DNA from: UBA2705 sp963977105
Lineage (GTDB): Bacteria; Pseudomonadota; Alphaproteobacteria; Micavibrionales; Micavibrionaceae
DNA: 64,000 nucleotides
Assembly: GCA_963977105.1 (NCBI GenBank)
Contig: CAXBNI010000003.1
Coordinates: 1-64,000 of the forward strand
Direction: 5' to 3'
Both the position numbers and the translations under genes were made by a program. Shown here in pieces: positions 51,489-60,957 of this stretch. The notes beneath the pieces are model-generated. The model did not search any database. It was not told where the DNA came from and saw only the letters and a program-made list of their open reading frames with translations. Numbering within the stretch: position 1 is the first letter of the stretch; every line of letters begins with the position of its first letter.

Positions 51489-52211
51489 ATGGACGTTTTA
51501 TCAGTATTAAGTAATCAGACCGTTATTCAGTCTACTGGCCTTGATACAAGCGCGCAGACAGAGGCTGACCTCGCCGCTGCGGATGCTGAAGAGCAGAAGG
51601 TTAACTTTTTACAGCTTCTCTTAACGCAGCTACAAAATCAGAATCCGCTTGATCCGATGGACACGGATGAATGGACAGCACAGTTAACGCGTTACTCACA
51701 ACTAGAACAGCAAATTTCTACGAACGAAAAATTAACAGTGACAAACTCTTTACTTGCCGATGGCGCGACTTCGTCTGCCTTTGGCTTTATTGGTCAGGAC
51801 GTTGAGATTAATTCAAATATAGCCGTGGTGCAGAACGGCGAAGCAAGCTGGACTTATGAAGTGCAGGGCCAATCAGACGACGTTGTGATTTCCGTCACTG
51901 ACGCGGAAGGCAATATTGTTAAAGTGGCAGACGGTTCCAGCGTATTGGGCGTCCATGAATTTAAGCTAACTTCGAGCGATATTGATGAGCTTGGTTTAGT
52001 CGCAGGGCAGCAATTAACAGTCAGCATCGCGGCTAAATTAAAAGAGTCGAGCGTTGCCACAGAAATCACATCTCATGTTGAGGTGGACGGTGTATGGAGC
52101 GATCAGAAAGAAAGCTTCCTCACCGCAGGTGAAATATCATTCCGTATGAGTGACGTATTAAAGGTTCAAAAACCTTACACCGCAGAAACAACTGTTGCTA
52201 CGGCACAGTAA
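51489..52211 (+). CDS. flgD: Flagellar hook-capping protein FlgD
   Basis: 240 residues. The N-terminal export/scaffold motif NFLQLLLTQLQNQNPLDPMDTDEW is diagnostic, followed by QLTRYSQLEQ. A FlgD Ig/tudor-like domain with the EVQGQSDDVVISVTDAEGNIV stretch follows. It caps the growing hook and is replaced by hook-associated proteins. AGGAG precedes the ATG. It begins the plus-strand hook operon flgD-flgE-x-flgN-flgK-flgL-x. Confidence 0.93.
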   Translation: MDVLSVLSNQTVIQSTGLDTSAQTEADLAAADAEEQKVNFLQLLLTQLQNQNPLDPMDTDEWTAQLTRYSQLEQQISTNEKLTVTNSLLADGATSSAFGFIGQDVEINSNIAVVQNGEASWTYEVQGQSDDVVISVTDAEGNIVKVADGSSVLGVHEFKLTSSDIDELGLVAGQQLTVSIAAKLKESSVATEITSHVEVDGVWSDQKESFLTAGEISFRMSDVLKVQKPYTAETTVATAQ

Positions 52212-52293
52212 TATAAGTGAATAAAAACATAAATAGACCAACAAACAACAAACAACAAACACATAGATACATAAAGTATAAAGGAGAAAAATT

Positions 52294-53688
52294 ATGAGTT
52301 TAGGTAGTGCACTAAATGCAGCGGTATCAGGCCTTCAAGGTCAAGGCGCGGCTATCGCGGCGGTATCAGAGAACATCGCAAACGCATCAACAACGGCGTA
52401 TAAGAACCGTGAGGTTAGCTTCCAGTCTTTGGTGACAGGCTCTTCAGGTTCTTCACTTAACGCACTTGGCGGCGGCGTAACATTCTCAACCAGTCAAAAC
52501 ATTTCAGATCAAGGCCTTGTGCAAAACACAGGCGTGTCAACAAATGTCGCGATTAATGGTGATGGCTTCTTCGTTGTAACGGATGATCCGAATAACCAGC
52601 CATCAGGCTATACATATACACGTAATGGTGACTTCTCAACAGATGAGAACGGCTTATTGATCAATAATGAAGGCTCAATCCTTCTTGGTCAGCGTACAAA
52701 TGAGAACGGCGTAGTTACGGCGGCGAATAACAGTGATTTGAACTCGCTTGAACCAATTGATTTGAACACAATTTCAGGTACAGCGGGCGCGACATCAAGC
52801 GTGGGTATGGAATTAAACTTGCCAGCGGATAGTGACATTTACGTTTTCCCTGCGGGGCCAGAATACGTCACAGCGAATGAAATGTTTGATGATTTGGGTG
52901 TTTCACACACGATTGAGCAAACATACCGCAAAACGGGCGTTAATGAATGGTCTGTGACTTATGCGGACCCATACCAAACTAACCTAGGGGCAGGTAGTGG
53001 TGCCACAGGCGCGATTGATCTAGATACCACTGCAGCAGGTATCCAGAATACACTGAGCATTTCGTTTAACGGTGATGGCTCAATTGATGAGATCACGACT
53101 GGTAACTGGGTCGCAAACGCGTTTGACGGCACAGGTGGTACGGCAGCAGCGCCAGCGCAAGCTTTCAACGCGGATATAACAGGCCTAAGTTTAACAACAG
53201 GCTCTGATGATATCTCGTTGAGTATTGATCTTGGTACGCAAGGCTTATTTAACGGCTTTACACAATTCGCATCAAATACTGATACGCCAGATATTGAAAT
53301 TTCAAAGATTGAACAAGACGGTGTTCGCTTTGGTCAATTAAGCGGTGTTGAGATTGATAATGAAGGTATTGTGACAGCATTGTTTGATAACGGCGTCCGT
53401 CGTCCGATTTTCCAAATTCCGATAGCGACATTCCCGAACCCAGGTGGTTTGACCAATGTTAAAGGTACGGTTTACGATGAAAACGAACGCGCAGGTGTGT
53501 TAAACTTACGTCTACCAGGTGAAGGTAATGCCGGCGGGATCGAAGCAACATCGATTGAGCTGTCAGCTGTTGATACATCGGACGAATTTAACAAGATGAT
53601 CGTCGCGCAGCAGGCTTATTCTTCTGCTGCACAGATCCTCAGCACGGTTGATGAGATGTTTGATACTCTAATCGGCGCGGTACGATAA
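52294..53688 (+). CDS. flgE: Flagellar hook protein FlgE
   Basis: 464 residues. The N-terminal rod/hook motif SLGSALNAAVSGLQGQGAAIAAVSENIANASTTAYKN and the C-terminal NKMIVAQQAYSSAAQILSTVDEMFDTLIGAVR are conserved helices of the D0 domain. INGDGFFVV and TRNGDFSTDENG belong to D1. It forms the flexible hook. A GGAG SD lies eight bases before the ATG. It is 82 bp after flgD. Confidence 0.94.
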   Translation: MSLGSALNAAVSGLQGQGAAIAAVSENIANASTTAYKNREVSFQSLVTGSSGSSLNALGGGVTFSTSQNISDQGLVQNTGVSTNVAINGDGFFVVTDDPNNQPSGYTYTRNGDFSTDENGLLINNEGSILLGQRTNENGVVTAANNSDLNSLEPIDLNTISGTAGATSSVGMELNLPADSDIYVFPAGPEYVTANEMFDDLGVSHTIEQTYRKTGVNEWSVTYADPYQTNLGAGSGATGAIDLDTTAAGIQNTLSISFNGDGSIDEITTGNWVANAFDGTGGTAAAPAQAFNADITGLSLTTGSDDISLSIDLGTQGLFNGFTQFASNTDTPDIEISKIEQDGVRFGQLSGVEIDNEGIVTALFDNGVRRPIFQIPIATFPNPGGLTNVKGTVYDENERAGVLNLRLPGEGNAGGIEATSIELSAVDTSDEFNKMIVAQQAYSSAAQILSTVDEMFDTLIGAVR

Positions 53689-53732
53689 TCGCTAACGATA
53701 GTATGAACCCCTAATTTAAAGGTATAGGCTAA

Positions 53733-54035
53733 ATGAACATTGCTTCTTTTATGAATAAATATAGAGAAATGAGCCCTGAGGAACTGGTTACATCAGAAGA
53801 CTTAGAGCAAGACCTCGCCGCTATTCAAGAAGAAGTCATGCGCCTTGATGATGATATGAAAACAGATATTCAAAATGTACTAGGTAGTATATTTAACGTG
53901 CTCGAAAGCCAGATTGTACAAATCAATGGCGAAATGAAAGAGCATAAGAACAAGATGATCATGTCTAAAAAGAGCGAAAATGCTTGTTTAGCCTATCTTC
54001 AATCCGCTGGTGCCAAAAACACAGGACGTAGATAA
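53733..54035 (+). CDS. Small helical protein of the hook operon
   Basis: 100 residues, all helical and highly charged, with long heptad-like stretches (EDLEQDLAAIQEEVMRLDDDMKTD, VLESQIVQINGEMKEHKNK) and a basic C-terminus. No family recognised. Its stop overlaps the ATG of the next gene by one base (TAATG), so the two are translationally coupled. Position between flgE and the FlgN-like gene suggests an export chaperone or assembly factor for hook-filament junction proteins, which is inference. Confidence 0.6.
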   Translation: MNIASFMNKYREMSPEELVTSEDLEQDLAAIQEEVMRLDDDMKTDIQNVLGSIFNVLESQIVQINGEMKEHKNKMIMSKKSENACLAYLQSAGAKNTGRR

Positions 54036-54421
54036 TGGATTTTGAAGAGATCGTAGAGCAAAGCCCAGTATCGGATGGTGTTAAGGATCAATTGCTCGCT
54101 TTTGATAATTTGTGCTTCAAGTTACTCGCGCTCACGCAGCAAGAAAATGAAATGCTGTTTGGCACGATGTTTGCAACGTCTTCTTGTACAGGGCTAGGTA
54201 AATTAGATCTGATTGAAAAATTCGAAGACAAAATCAATCATATTTGCGCCATGCTTGAACAAGAACAACTCTTTGATACGCAGCTTCTAAGCTATCTATA
54301 CGACTGTATTGAGCGCCTAGAGTGCAAAATCAAAGTTAACGCAAGCCTTCATATGCATAATTTTATGCAGATGCAATCATACCAAGGCTACGGACAGGAG
54401 GCCTATAGCGCATGTCACTAA
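54035..54421 (+). CDS. FlgN-like export chaperone
   Basis: 128 residues, helical. FKLLALTQQENEMLFGT recalls the L-L-x-x-E-x-x-x-L helix of FlgN, and LGKLDLIEKFEDKINHI matches the following K-x-x-L-x-x-x-x-E helix. FlgN keeps FlgK and FlgL soluble and delivers them to the export gate. It lies directly before flgK, overlapping it by 10 bp, which is the expected place. Identification rests on weak motifs plus context. Confidence 0.6.
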   Translation: MDFEEIVEQSPVSDGVKDQLLAFDNLCFKLLALTQQENEMLFGTMFATSSCTGLGKLDLIEKFEDKINHICAMLEQEQLFDTQLLSYLYDCIERLECKIKVNASLHMHNFMQMQSYQGYGQEAYSACH

Positions 54422-56148
54422 TAGGTGCATTAAATAATACTTTCGCAGGTCTTAAGGACACAGAAGCGCGCTTGAACGTGACGGCACAAAACGTCACCAA
54501 CGCAGATCGTCCAGGCTATACACGCAAGGTGTATAATAGCGAATATGTATCAACGGATTCTGCGACTCTACCATCTGGTGGTACGATTGATAGCGCCTAT
54601 ACGGATAGGTTTCTAGAAAAAACGCTAATAGAAGATACAAGCTATGCTAGCTATAATAGTAAAATATCCGATTATCTAAGCAATTATGCCGACCAACTGG
54701 GCAAAATTAGCAGCGAGTCAACAATTAGCTCGGCAGTAAATGGCATACTTACCGCATTTGGCGGTTTGGCTGTAACTCCTGAAGATGATTCACTCAAAAC
54801 AGATGTCGTGAACCAAGCGCAGCGCTTGGCTGGAGAGCTTTCGGGGCTTTCTGGTGAGATACAAGATTTAAGAACGCGCACAGAACAAGAAATTGCGCAA
54901 AATGTCGAAGAAATTAACACGGCGCTTACGCGTCTTGGTGAGATTAACATTCAAATTACGCTGACAGGCGCAACAGGGCGCAGTGTGGCCGAGCTTGAAG
55001 ACCAACGCCGCGTCGTGCTTGAAGGTCTTGCAGAAAATATAGATATCACGTCATTTATTGATAGTAGTAATCAGTTAAAAGTTTATGCAGGTTCTCGCCC
55101 TTTGCTTGATTCATCGGCGCACCAGATTGAATTTACGCCTGCGACGACTGTGGGCAGTACGAGTTTATATCCGGGCGGTTTTTCGCCGATTGACCTTAAT
55201 GGTACCGATATGACGACTTTATTAAAAGGCGGCGAGCTAGGCGGCCTGATTGAACTTCGTGATACGCTGCTTGTCGAAGAGCAAGAAAAGCTAGATGAAT
55301 TTGCAGATGTGCTAAGAGAGCAACTTAACACCGTATTAAGCGAAGGTGCGTCATATGCCTCACGTAGTAATATTGTCGGCGATGAGCAAGGTTTTGCGCT
55401 TGGCGACGCACTTGGTGCCACGGGGTCTGTACGTATTGCGCTTACGGACACCCTCGGCGCAGTGCAAAATTTCGCAGATTTTAATTTAGCTGGCTACGCG
55501 ACAATTAACGATATGATTGTTGATATGAATGCAACGTTTGCCGGTGACATTGTCGCGGCGCTTGATGCCAATGGCAGCTTAACTTTTACGTCTGGCGTGG
55601 CGGGGCAGGGTGTATCCCTTAACCAGCTCGATGGCGACATAAGCGGTGAGAATTTTTCTAAATCGTTTGGCTTGAATAACCTGTTTACAGGTGAGGGTGC
55701 TGAGGATTTAAAAGTCAGCAGCTATTTGCTTGATAATAATTCCTTCCTTGCAACGTCACGTTTATCTAATGACCCAGCATTGGTTGTTGGTGATATTGGT
55801 TTAAACCCTGGTGATGGTTCGCTCGCGCAGGAAATGAATGACGCATTTAACACATTATATAGTTTCAACGCGGCCGGTAATTTCGCAGGGCAGACAGAAA
55901 CATTAGACACATATGTCGATAAAATTATTGCGAATATTGCGGTGCGTGCGAATAACGCATCGGAAGAGGCGTTAACCACGACGCTTATCTTAGAACAAAC
56001 AAAAACGACGTTAGAAAACCTTACTGGTGTTAACGTAGATGAGGAAATGGCAAACCTACTTGATCTCGAAGCAAAATACTCTGCTTCAGCACGAATGATG
56101 GCAACAATTCAGGAAATGTTTGACGAATTGATCAATGCAGTGAGATAA
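54412..56148 (+). CDS. flgK: Flagellar hook-associated protein FlgK
   Basis: 578 residues. N-terminal helix SLIGALNNTFAGLKDTEARLNVTAQNVTNADRPGYTRK and C-terminal NLTGVNVDEEMANLLDLEAKYSASARMMATIQEMFDELINAVR are D0/D1 hallmarks. The middle is variable. It forms the first hook-filament junction ring. AGGAGG precedes the ATG, which lies inside the end of the FlgN-like gene. Confidence 0.94.
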   Translation: MSLIGALNNTFAGLKDTEARLNVTAQNVTNADRPGYTRKVYNSEYVSTDSATLPSGGTIDSAYTDRFLEKTLIEDTSYASYNSKISDYLSNYADQLGKISSESTISSAVNGILTAFGGLAVTPEDDSLKTDVVNQAQRLAGELSGLSGEIQDLRTRTEQEIAQNVEEINTALTRLGEINIQITLTGATGRSVAELEDQRRVVLEGLAENIDITSFIDSSNQLKVYAGSRPLLDSSAHQIEFTPATTVGSTSLYPGGFSPIDLNGTDMTTLLKGGELGGLIELRDTLLVEEQEKLDEFADVLREQLNTVLSEGASYASRSNIVGDEQGFALGDALGATGSVRIALTDTLGAVQNFADFNLAGYATINDMIVDMNATFAGDIVAALDANGSLTFTSGVAGQGVSLNQLDGDISGENFSKSFGLNNLFTGEGAEDLKVSSYLLDNNSFLATSRLSNDPALVVGDIGLNPGDGSLAQEMNDAFNTLYSFNAAGNFAGQTETLDTYVDKIIANIAVRANNASEEALTTTLILEQTKTTLENLTGVNVDEEMANLLDLEAKYSASARMMATIQEMFDELINAVR

Positions 56149-56174
56149 TAGGTTAGTATATAAGGATATTTAAT

Positions 56175-57077
56175 ATGGTTGACCGTATATCGAGTTACTC
56201 AAATAGCTCCAAGCTGATAGAAAATAATCTACGGCTGCAAAGCGCGTATGCCGAAGGCCAACAACAGGTGTCTTCAGGATATAAATCAGATTCATACGAA
56301 GGTCTATCAAAAGATACGAGCCGTATTTTATCGTTGGAATCTGATTACGCAAATTTAACCGCGCAAACCGAAAATGCGGAACTGGCGCTTGAGCGCTCTA
56401 ACGTTACTTTCGATACTTTAGGCACGATGCTTGATTATGCGCAGTCTTTCTTGGCAACGCTTAATGCCGGTATTTCAGGCACAACAACCACTGTTGATTT
56501 ACAAAACGTTGCGAATGCGGGCATGGACCAAATTGAATCGCTGTTAAACACACAAATCGCAGGACGTTATCTTTTTTCAGGTTCCGCGACCACGACGCCG
56601 CCAGTTGATTTTTCTGACCCTACTTTTGGGCCCGCTGTTGCGCCGTCTGTGGCAGATACAGGTTATTATCAAGGCAATGATTATAAGCATACAATTGAAC
56701 TTGGTGAGGGTTATAATATAGATTATGGCCTCACAGCTAATGATCCTATTATTGAACAAATCGTACGCGCATATGACTTGGTGCGTAACACCCCCGGTGA
56801 TCAAGCGACAGTAGAAGAAGCTTATAATTTACTAGAATCCGGTCTGGATGATTTGGCGGAGATGCGTGCATCTGTATCATTAAGAGCGCAAAATATCGAC
56901 ACGGCGATTAATGATAATTTGGATGATTTGAACCTGTTAGATAACACCCTTGCGGGCATGAAAGAAGTTGACCTCGCAGAGGTAACTATTAGATTGCAAG
57001 AGATTCAGACGCAGCTTGAAGCATCTTATTCCTTAACAGCAACCCTTCTCAGGTTGAACTTGGCTGATTATATTTAA
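56175..57077 (+). CDS. flgL: Flagellar hook-associated protein FlgL
   Basis: 300 residues, flagellin-like at both ends: VDRISSYSNSSKLIENNLRLQSAYAEGQQQVSSGYKSDSYEGL and VRLQEIQTQLEASYSLTATLLRLNLADYI-type C-terminus. Inside it has AGRYLFSGSATTTPPVDF, a FlgL landmark. It forms the second junction ring beneath the filament. AAGGA precedes the ATG. The stop is one base before the next small gene. Confidence 0.92.
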   Translation: MVDRISSYSNSSKLIENNLRLQSAYAEGQQQVSSGYKSDSYEGLSKDTSRILSLESDYANLTAQTENAELALERSNVTFDTLGTMLDYAQSFLATLNAGISGTTTTVDLQNVANAGMDQIESLLNTQIAGRYLFSGSATTTPPVDFSDPTFGPAVAPSVADTGYYQGNDYKHTIELGEGYNIDYGLTANDPIIEQIVRAYDLVRNTPGDQATVEEAYNLLESGLDDLAEMRASVSLRAQNIDTAINDNLDDLNLLDNTLAGMKEVDLAEVTIRLQEIQTQLEASYSLTATLLRLNLADYI

Positions 57078-57078
57078 C

Positions 57079-57441
57079 ATGACATCATCACAAAATGCGC
57101 CAAAGGCGCCGCAAAAACTTCTTCCTAAAAAGACCAAGCTGGCGTTGATCAAAATGACGGAGCTGACAGAGGCAACGATTGAAGCTTTTGAAAACGAAAC
57201 CAACGCGATTACCATGAAGACCGATGTCGAGTTACTTGCCGTTATGAAGCAGAAGCAAGATGTTAACGACCTGTATCAGCAGGCCGCACAAGAATTCATG
57301 GAAAGACAAGCTGAGTTTTTGGCACATAGCAGTCGTGCTATGCAGCAGTTAACGGCGCTGCAAAAGCAGCTGAGCACAACAATAAAACTCAACATGTCAA
57401 TTTTAGAAAAAGTCACGCGCGCCAATAATGGCAGCAAGTAA
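57079..57441 (+). CDS. Small helical protein at the end of the hook operon
   Basis: 120 residues. A basic Pro/Lys-rich start is followed by an amphipathic helical region: TELTEATIEAFENETNAITMKTDVELLAVMKQKQDVNDLYQQAAQEF. The E...L...K...Y periodicity resembles the FlgN fold, so this may be a second junction-protein chaperone. I cannot assign it firmly. It starts one base after the flgL stop and has no SD of its own, implying coupled translation. A terminator follows. Confidence 0.5.
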   Translation: MTSSQNAPKAPQKLLPKKTKLALIKMTELTEATIEAFENETNAITMKTDVELLAVMKQKQDVNDLYQQAAQEFMERQAEFLAHSSRAMQQLTALQKQLSTTIKLNMSILEKVTRANNGSK

Positions 57442-57450
57442 AAATAAGAA

Positions 57451-57488
57451 AAAAGGATAGCACCTTGTCTGGCGCTACCCTTTTATTC
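57451..57488 (+). terminator. Terminator of the hook operon
   Basis: AAAAGG-A-TAGC pairs with GCTA-C-CCTTTT around a 12-nt loop, followed by ATTCTT. It lies between convergent genes and could also act on the minus strand. Confidence 0.6.
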
Positions 57489-57518
57489 TTCACATGTTTT
57501 ACCAATCACCTTAAAACC

Positions 57519-59936
57519 CTATTCGTCTATAGGCAGCGCATCTTCAGGGCTAAGTTTACGCACTAATGGCTGTAGCTGTTTCTCGAAACGTTTCCACCTT
57601 TTGATAGATGTATTATAAACAGGTCTGGTAACTTGCATTTTACTTGCAGTTAATACGGAGCGTTTTTGTTTATGTGGTTCTAAACACGCATCATTCCATT
57701 CCAAACCGATATGATCGAGCATTCTACGCGCCTGCGTTTCAAGGTCGTTGACCGTGTCCTCATAATGTACGTCTAGTATCCGCCCAGGCATGGCTTCGTG
57801 CCAATACTTCATCAGGTCTTGATATCTGAGGTGCTCGTTGCCAAGCTCTTCCATATTAAATGACCAGAACTGCCCCATGAGGAAGCTTTGCTTATAATTA
57901 GATAAGCATGTATCCATGGGGTCGCGGCAACAATGAATAATTTTTGCATTGGGAAGAATGCTTGCAATCATGCCTATATTCATAAAGTTACCGGGCATTT
58001 TATCACTGACGTGTTTGAAGTCGCCGCCCGTGACGCGCGCGCGCGAATATTCTACATATAATTTGCCCATAGTTTCAGCGCTTTCTGCGTCGACTTGAGA
58101 AAATTTGCGGCGTATGCGCAGTGTATCAGGCAGTTCACCTGCGCCATAAACATCAGGATGCGACGATATAATCTGTTCTGTCAGCGTCGTGCCAGAGCGC
58201 GGCATACCAACAATAAAGATAGGGGAGTCTGATTCAAAGCCCTGTTTGCTTGCGACGGCGTCGCGTAGGCGGTCTTGTGGGAAGCTTGCTTTGATACCTT
58301 GATAATGTGCGATCATGGCTTCTGGGGAATAAGGCGACATTTCGAAGCGAAGGTCATTAGCCGTGATGTAATGTTCGAAAGCCTTATCATAGTTTTTAAG
58401 TTTCTCATATGCCTTGGCCAGGGCGAATTGCACGCTCGCTTCTTGGCCTTTGCCCATTTTTTTCGCCGTTTCCTGCGCCTGAACCATTTCAAGAAACTTT
58501 GGGTCTTGATCAGATTCAAAGTTTTCTATGTTTGACACGGTGTGGTATATGCTGGGGTTGTGTGGATCGAATTCTTTTACTTTTTCAATAGCTTGGCGTG
58601 CGCCTTCAATATCATCAATGGTAATTAAGGCCTCGGCTTTGACAACATAGGCGAGCACAAGTTTAGGATCTAAGTCGATTGCTTTCTGTGTGTGCTTTAG
58701 GCTCTCCTCAATTTCGTTGCATATATGAAGAATTGAGCCTTTATTTGCATGGTGCAGGGCGTGTAGTGGCTGAAGTTCAATGGCTTTGTTTATAGATTCA
58801 ATAGCGAGGTCGCGTTCATCTAAGCGGCTATAGATATTGGCCATTTTTGCATGGCAGCGATGGTCATCTGGCGCTAGTTTTATGGCTTGCTGCAACGCGG
58901 CGTAGCCATCATCAAACCGGTCGAGTAAATATAAAACATCACAAAGGTTTAAATAAGATTCCGCATTGTCAGGGTCAAGCGTTACAGCGCGCTGCGCGGC
59001 AAAACGTGCTTGGGTTAAGTCACCAAGCTCTATATTCGCGGCACTTAAAGCGTTGTGACCATCTGTGAAGTCGTCCTTAAAATTAACGGCATAGCGTGCG
59101 CTGACGGCCACTTGATAGTAATTGAAAAAATGTGCATGGGTTAATGCGGTGTTAAGGTGGGCTTGCGGGTAGTTGGGCTGCATGTCGGTGGCTTTTGTGA
59201 AATATACAAGCGCTTCTTCATGGCGGTTTAAATCACGTAGAATACAGCCCTTATTATTGAGTGCCTCGGCGTTGTCTTTATCAAACTCTAACGCTTTTTC
59301 AACGGCGATCAGGGCCTCATCAGGCTTTTTAAGTTCACGAAGCATGTTGGCAAGGTTGCTCCAAACGCGCGCATCATGAGGATAAACGGTGCTTGCATCC
59401 TGCCATATACGAGCCGCGTCTTCGTATTTTTTTTGCATAGCGAAGCTAATACCCAAGGATAACAAGGCCTCAAAATGGTTAGGCATCAGCGTCAAAGCTG
59501 ATTTTGCGCATGTTTCTGCGCCGGCGGCGTCATCACTTTTCCAAAGCGCCTGCGCCTTGCGTGACAGCGCCTCAGCATCGTTTGGTCTGAGCGCCAAAGC
59601 TTTATCAAGTTCGGCTATGGCCTCCTCAAGTCGGTCGACGGTAATAAGTGTACTGGCGTAATTACTTTTATATTGTGGCTCGTCCGGAGAGATTCGAATA
59701 GATTCCTCCATATAATGGAGGGCATCTTTATAATTTGCGATTTGAAAATATAATGCGCCAAGAAGATGGTTGACTGTCGGGTTGTCAGGCGCGCCTTTTA
59801 AAATGTCTTTATATGTGCGCTCTGCAAGGATGACATTGCCGGCGATATGGTGCTCACGCGCTAGCTTTATTGCATCTTCTAAAGGGATCTCGTAATTCTC
59901 TGATTTATAATCAGGTATTGCGCTTTGCCCGCTCAT
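57519..59936 (-). CDS. TPR-repeat sulfotransferase
   Basis: 805 residues. About 13 tetratricopeptide repeats fill residues 15-540 (for example NPTVNHLLGALYFQIANYKDAL, DAEALSRKAQALWK, AEALNNKGCILRDLNRHEEAL). A sulfotransferase domain follows with the PAPS 5'-phosphate loop FIVGMPRSGTTLTEQII around residue 575 and a later RDPMDTCLSNYKQSF 3'-phosphate motif. It should transfer sulfate from PAPS to a protein or glycan bound by the repeats. It lies immediately after the flagellar operon on the other strand, so flagellin or a surface polymer is a possible acceptor. No PAPS-making genes are in the window. Confidence 0.9.
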   Translation of the reverse strand: MSGQSAIPDYKSENYEIPLEDAIKLAREHHIAGNVILAERTYKDILKGAPDNPTVNHLLGALYFQIANYKDALHYMEESIRISPDEPQYKSNYASTLITVDRLEEAIAELDKALALRPNDAEALSRKAQALWKSDDAAGAETCAKSALTLMPNHFEALLSLGISFAMQKKYEDAARIWQDASTVYPHDARVWSNLANMLRELKKPDEALIAVEKALEFDKDNAEALNNKGCILRDLNRHEEALVYFTKATDMQPNYPQAHLNTALTHAHFFNYYQVAVSARYAVNFKDDFTDGHNALSAANIELGDLTQARFAAQRAVTLDPDNAESYLNLCDVLYLLDRFDDGYAALQQAIKLAPDDHRCHAKMANIYSRLDERDLAIESINKAIELQPLHALHHANKGSILHICNEIEESLKHTQKAIDLDPKLVLAYVVKAEALITIDDIEGARQAIEKVKEFDPHNPSIYHTVSNIENFESDQDPKFLEMVQAQETAKKMGKGQEASVQFALAKAYEKLKNYDKAFEHYITANDLRFEMSPYSPEAMIAHYQGIKASFPQDRLRDAVASKQGFESDSPIFIVGMPRSGTTLTEQIISSHPDVYGAGELPDTLRIRRKFSQVDAESAETMGKLYVEYSRARVTGGDFKHVSDKMPGNFMNIGMIASILPNAKIIHCCRDPMDTCLSNYKQSFLMGQFWSFNMEELGNEHLRYQDLMKYWHEAMPGRILDVHYEDTVNDLETQARRMLDHIGLEWNDACLEPHKQKRSVLTASKMQVTRPVYNTSIKRWKRFEKQLQPLVRKLSPEDALPIDE

Positions 59937-60263
59937 TTATTTATCCTTTTTCTTGTATTTGGAATGTGTTATTATAAAATCATAACTTATATAAATGATT
60001 CGAGTAAAGACTCTATCCGCTGTTAACCAAAGCTTAATTATTAGCGTGGTAGAATATAAAAGTATTACTTTATAAGTAGACTAAATTAACTTAAGAAACT
60101 GTGGCTGATTTGATGGATGGATTCCTGACGGCAGCTAAATAAATAATAGGGCTTTTTTGAAAAGAGGTTTTGTGTTAAACTTGTGTATAAGTTGGCCAAT
60201 TCTCGGCATTTCTAACTTGTCCCTTTTATATATCCCTAAAGACCATAAACCAAGGAGTGAGAT
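59937..60263. other. 327-bp region between the sulfotransferase and pilin genes
   Basis: No gene is visible. It must hold the divergent promoters of the TPR-sulfotransferase and the DUF4402 gene. It is AT-rich. A TATAAG lies at about 60187, but I could not pair it with a convincing -35 box. An AAGGAG SD lies just before the 60264 start. Confidence 0.4.
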
Positions 60264-60833
60264 ATGGATATTACGAAACTCGACCTAAAAAAGACACTTG
60301 TTGCGGGCTCTGCATTAGCAGTTGTTAGTGCATTTGTTCCTCAAACAGTAGGCACTGCGGTTGCGGGCGTAGTAACAATGAACGTCGATGTTCAAATTGT
60401 TACCGCGGTAACCCTAGCAACGCCAACAGACCTAGATTTCGGACGTATAGCGAAAAGCGGCGTGCTATCTGGTACGCATGTGCTTGACCATGATGGTACG
60501 AATTCAACAACAGCGACCAACGGTACGGTTGTTGTTGCGGGTACCGCCGGTGGTTTCCAGATTACTGGTGGCCAAACAGCGGGCAGCGTACAGGTAACAG
60601 CGGGTGCTGCTGTATCATATGATGGCGGTAACATCATCCTTGATCAGCTTTATATTGGCGGCGCAGGTATCACCGGCACAATTACTGTTGTTGCGGGCGC
60701 GACTGCCGCTGGTGTATTCAGTGGTGGTTCACCAGATGTTGATGTCGGCGGCCGTTTGAGCTTTTCTGGCACGCCGATCAATGGTGACTTCACGGGTGGT
60801 TCCATATCTATCACAATCAATGACGTTCCATAG
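60264..60833 (+). CDS. DUF4402 pilin-like surface protein 1
   Basis: 189 residues with an N-terminal export signal (KKTLVAGSALAVVSAFV, cleavage probably after AVA near residue 34). The DUF4402 core follows with TPTDLDFGRIAKSG near the start and VDVGGRLSFSGTPINGDFTGGSISITIN at the end. The mature part is rich in Gly, Thr, Val and Ala, like a beta-sandwich pilin subunit. It precedes a paralogue, a chaperone and an usher, so it is probably a structural or tip subunit of a chaperone-usher fibre. A terminator follows directly, which could give it higher mRNA levels than the genes behind. Confidence 0.8.
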   Translation: MDITKLDLKKTLVAGSALAVVSAFVPQTVGTAVAGVVTMNVDVQIVTAVTLATPTDLDFGRIAKSGVLSGTHVLDHDGTNSTTATNGTVVVAGTAGGFQITGGQTAGSVQVTAGAAVSYDGGNIILDQLYIGGAGITGTITVVAGATAAGVFSGGSPDVDVGGRLSFSGTPINGDFTGGSISITINDVP

Positions 60834-60860
60834 GTGTTGACTGATATAAGTTTTTAAAAG

Positions 60861-60886
60861 AAACCCACCGCAAGGTGGGTTTTTTA
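60861..60886 (+). terminator. Intrinsic terminator after the first DUF4402 gene
   Basis: AAACCCACC, GCAA tetraloop, GGTGGGTTT, then T run. It lies inside the pilus locus and would cut or attenuate read-through into the downstream assembly genes. Confidence 0.88.
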
Positions 60887-60957
60887 TTGCGAAGAAATTT
60901 GACTTGTTTTCTGTGGCCTTTATAGTAAATGAAACGACGTGAATTAAAGGATTGATT

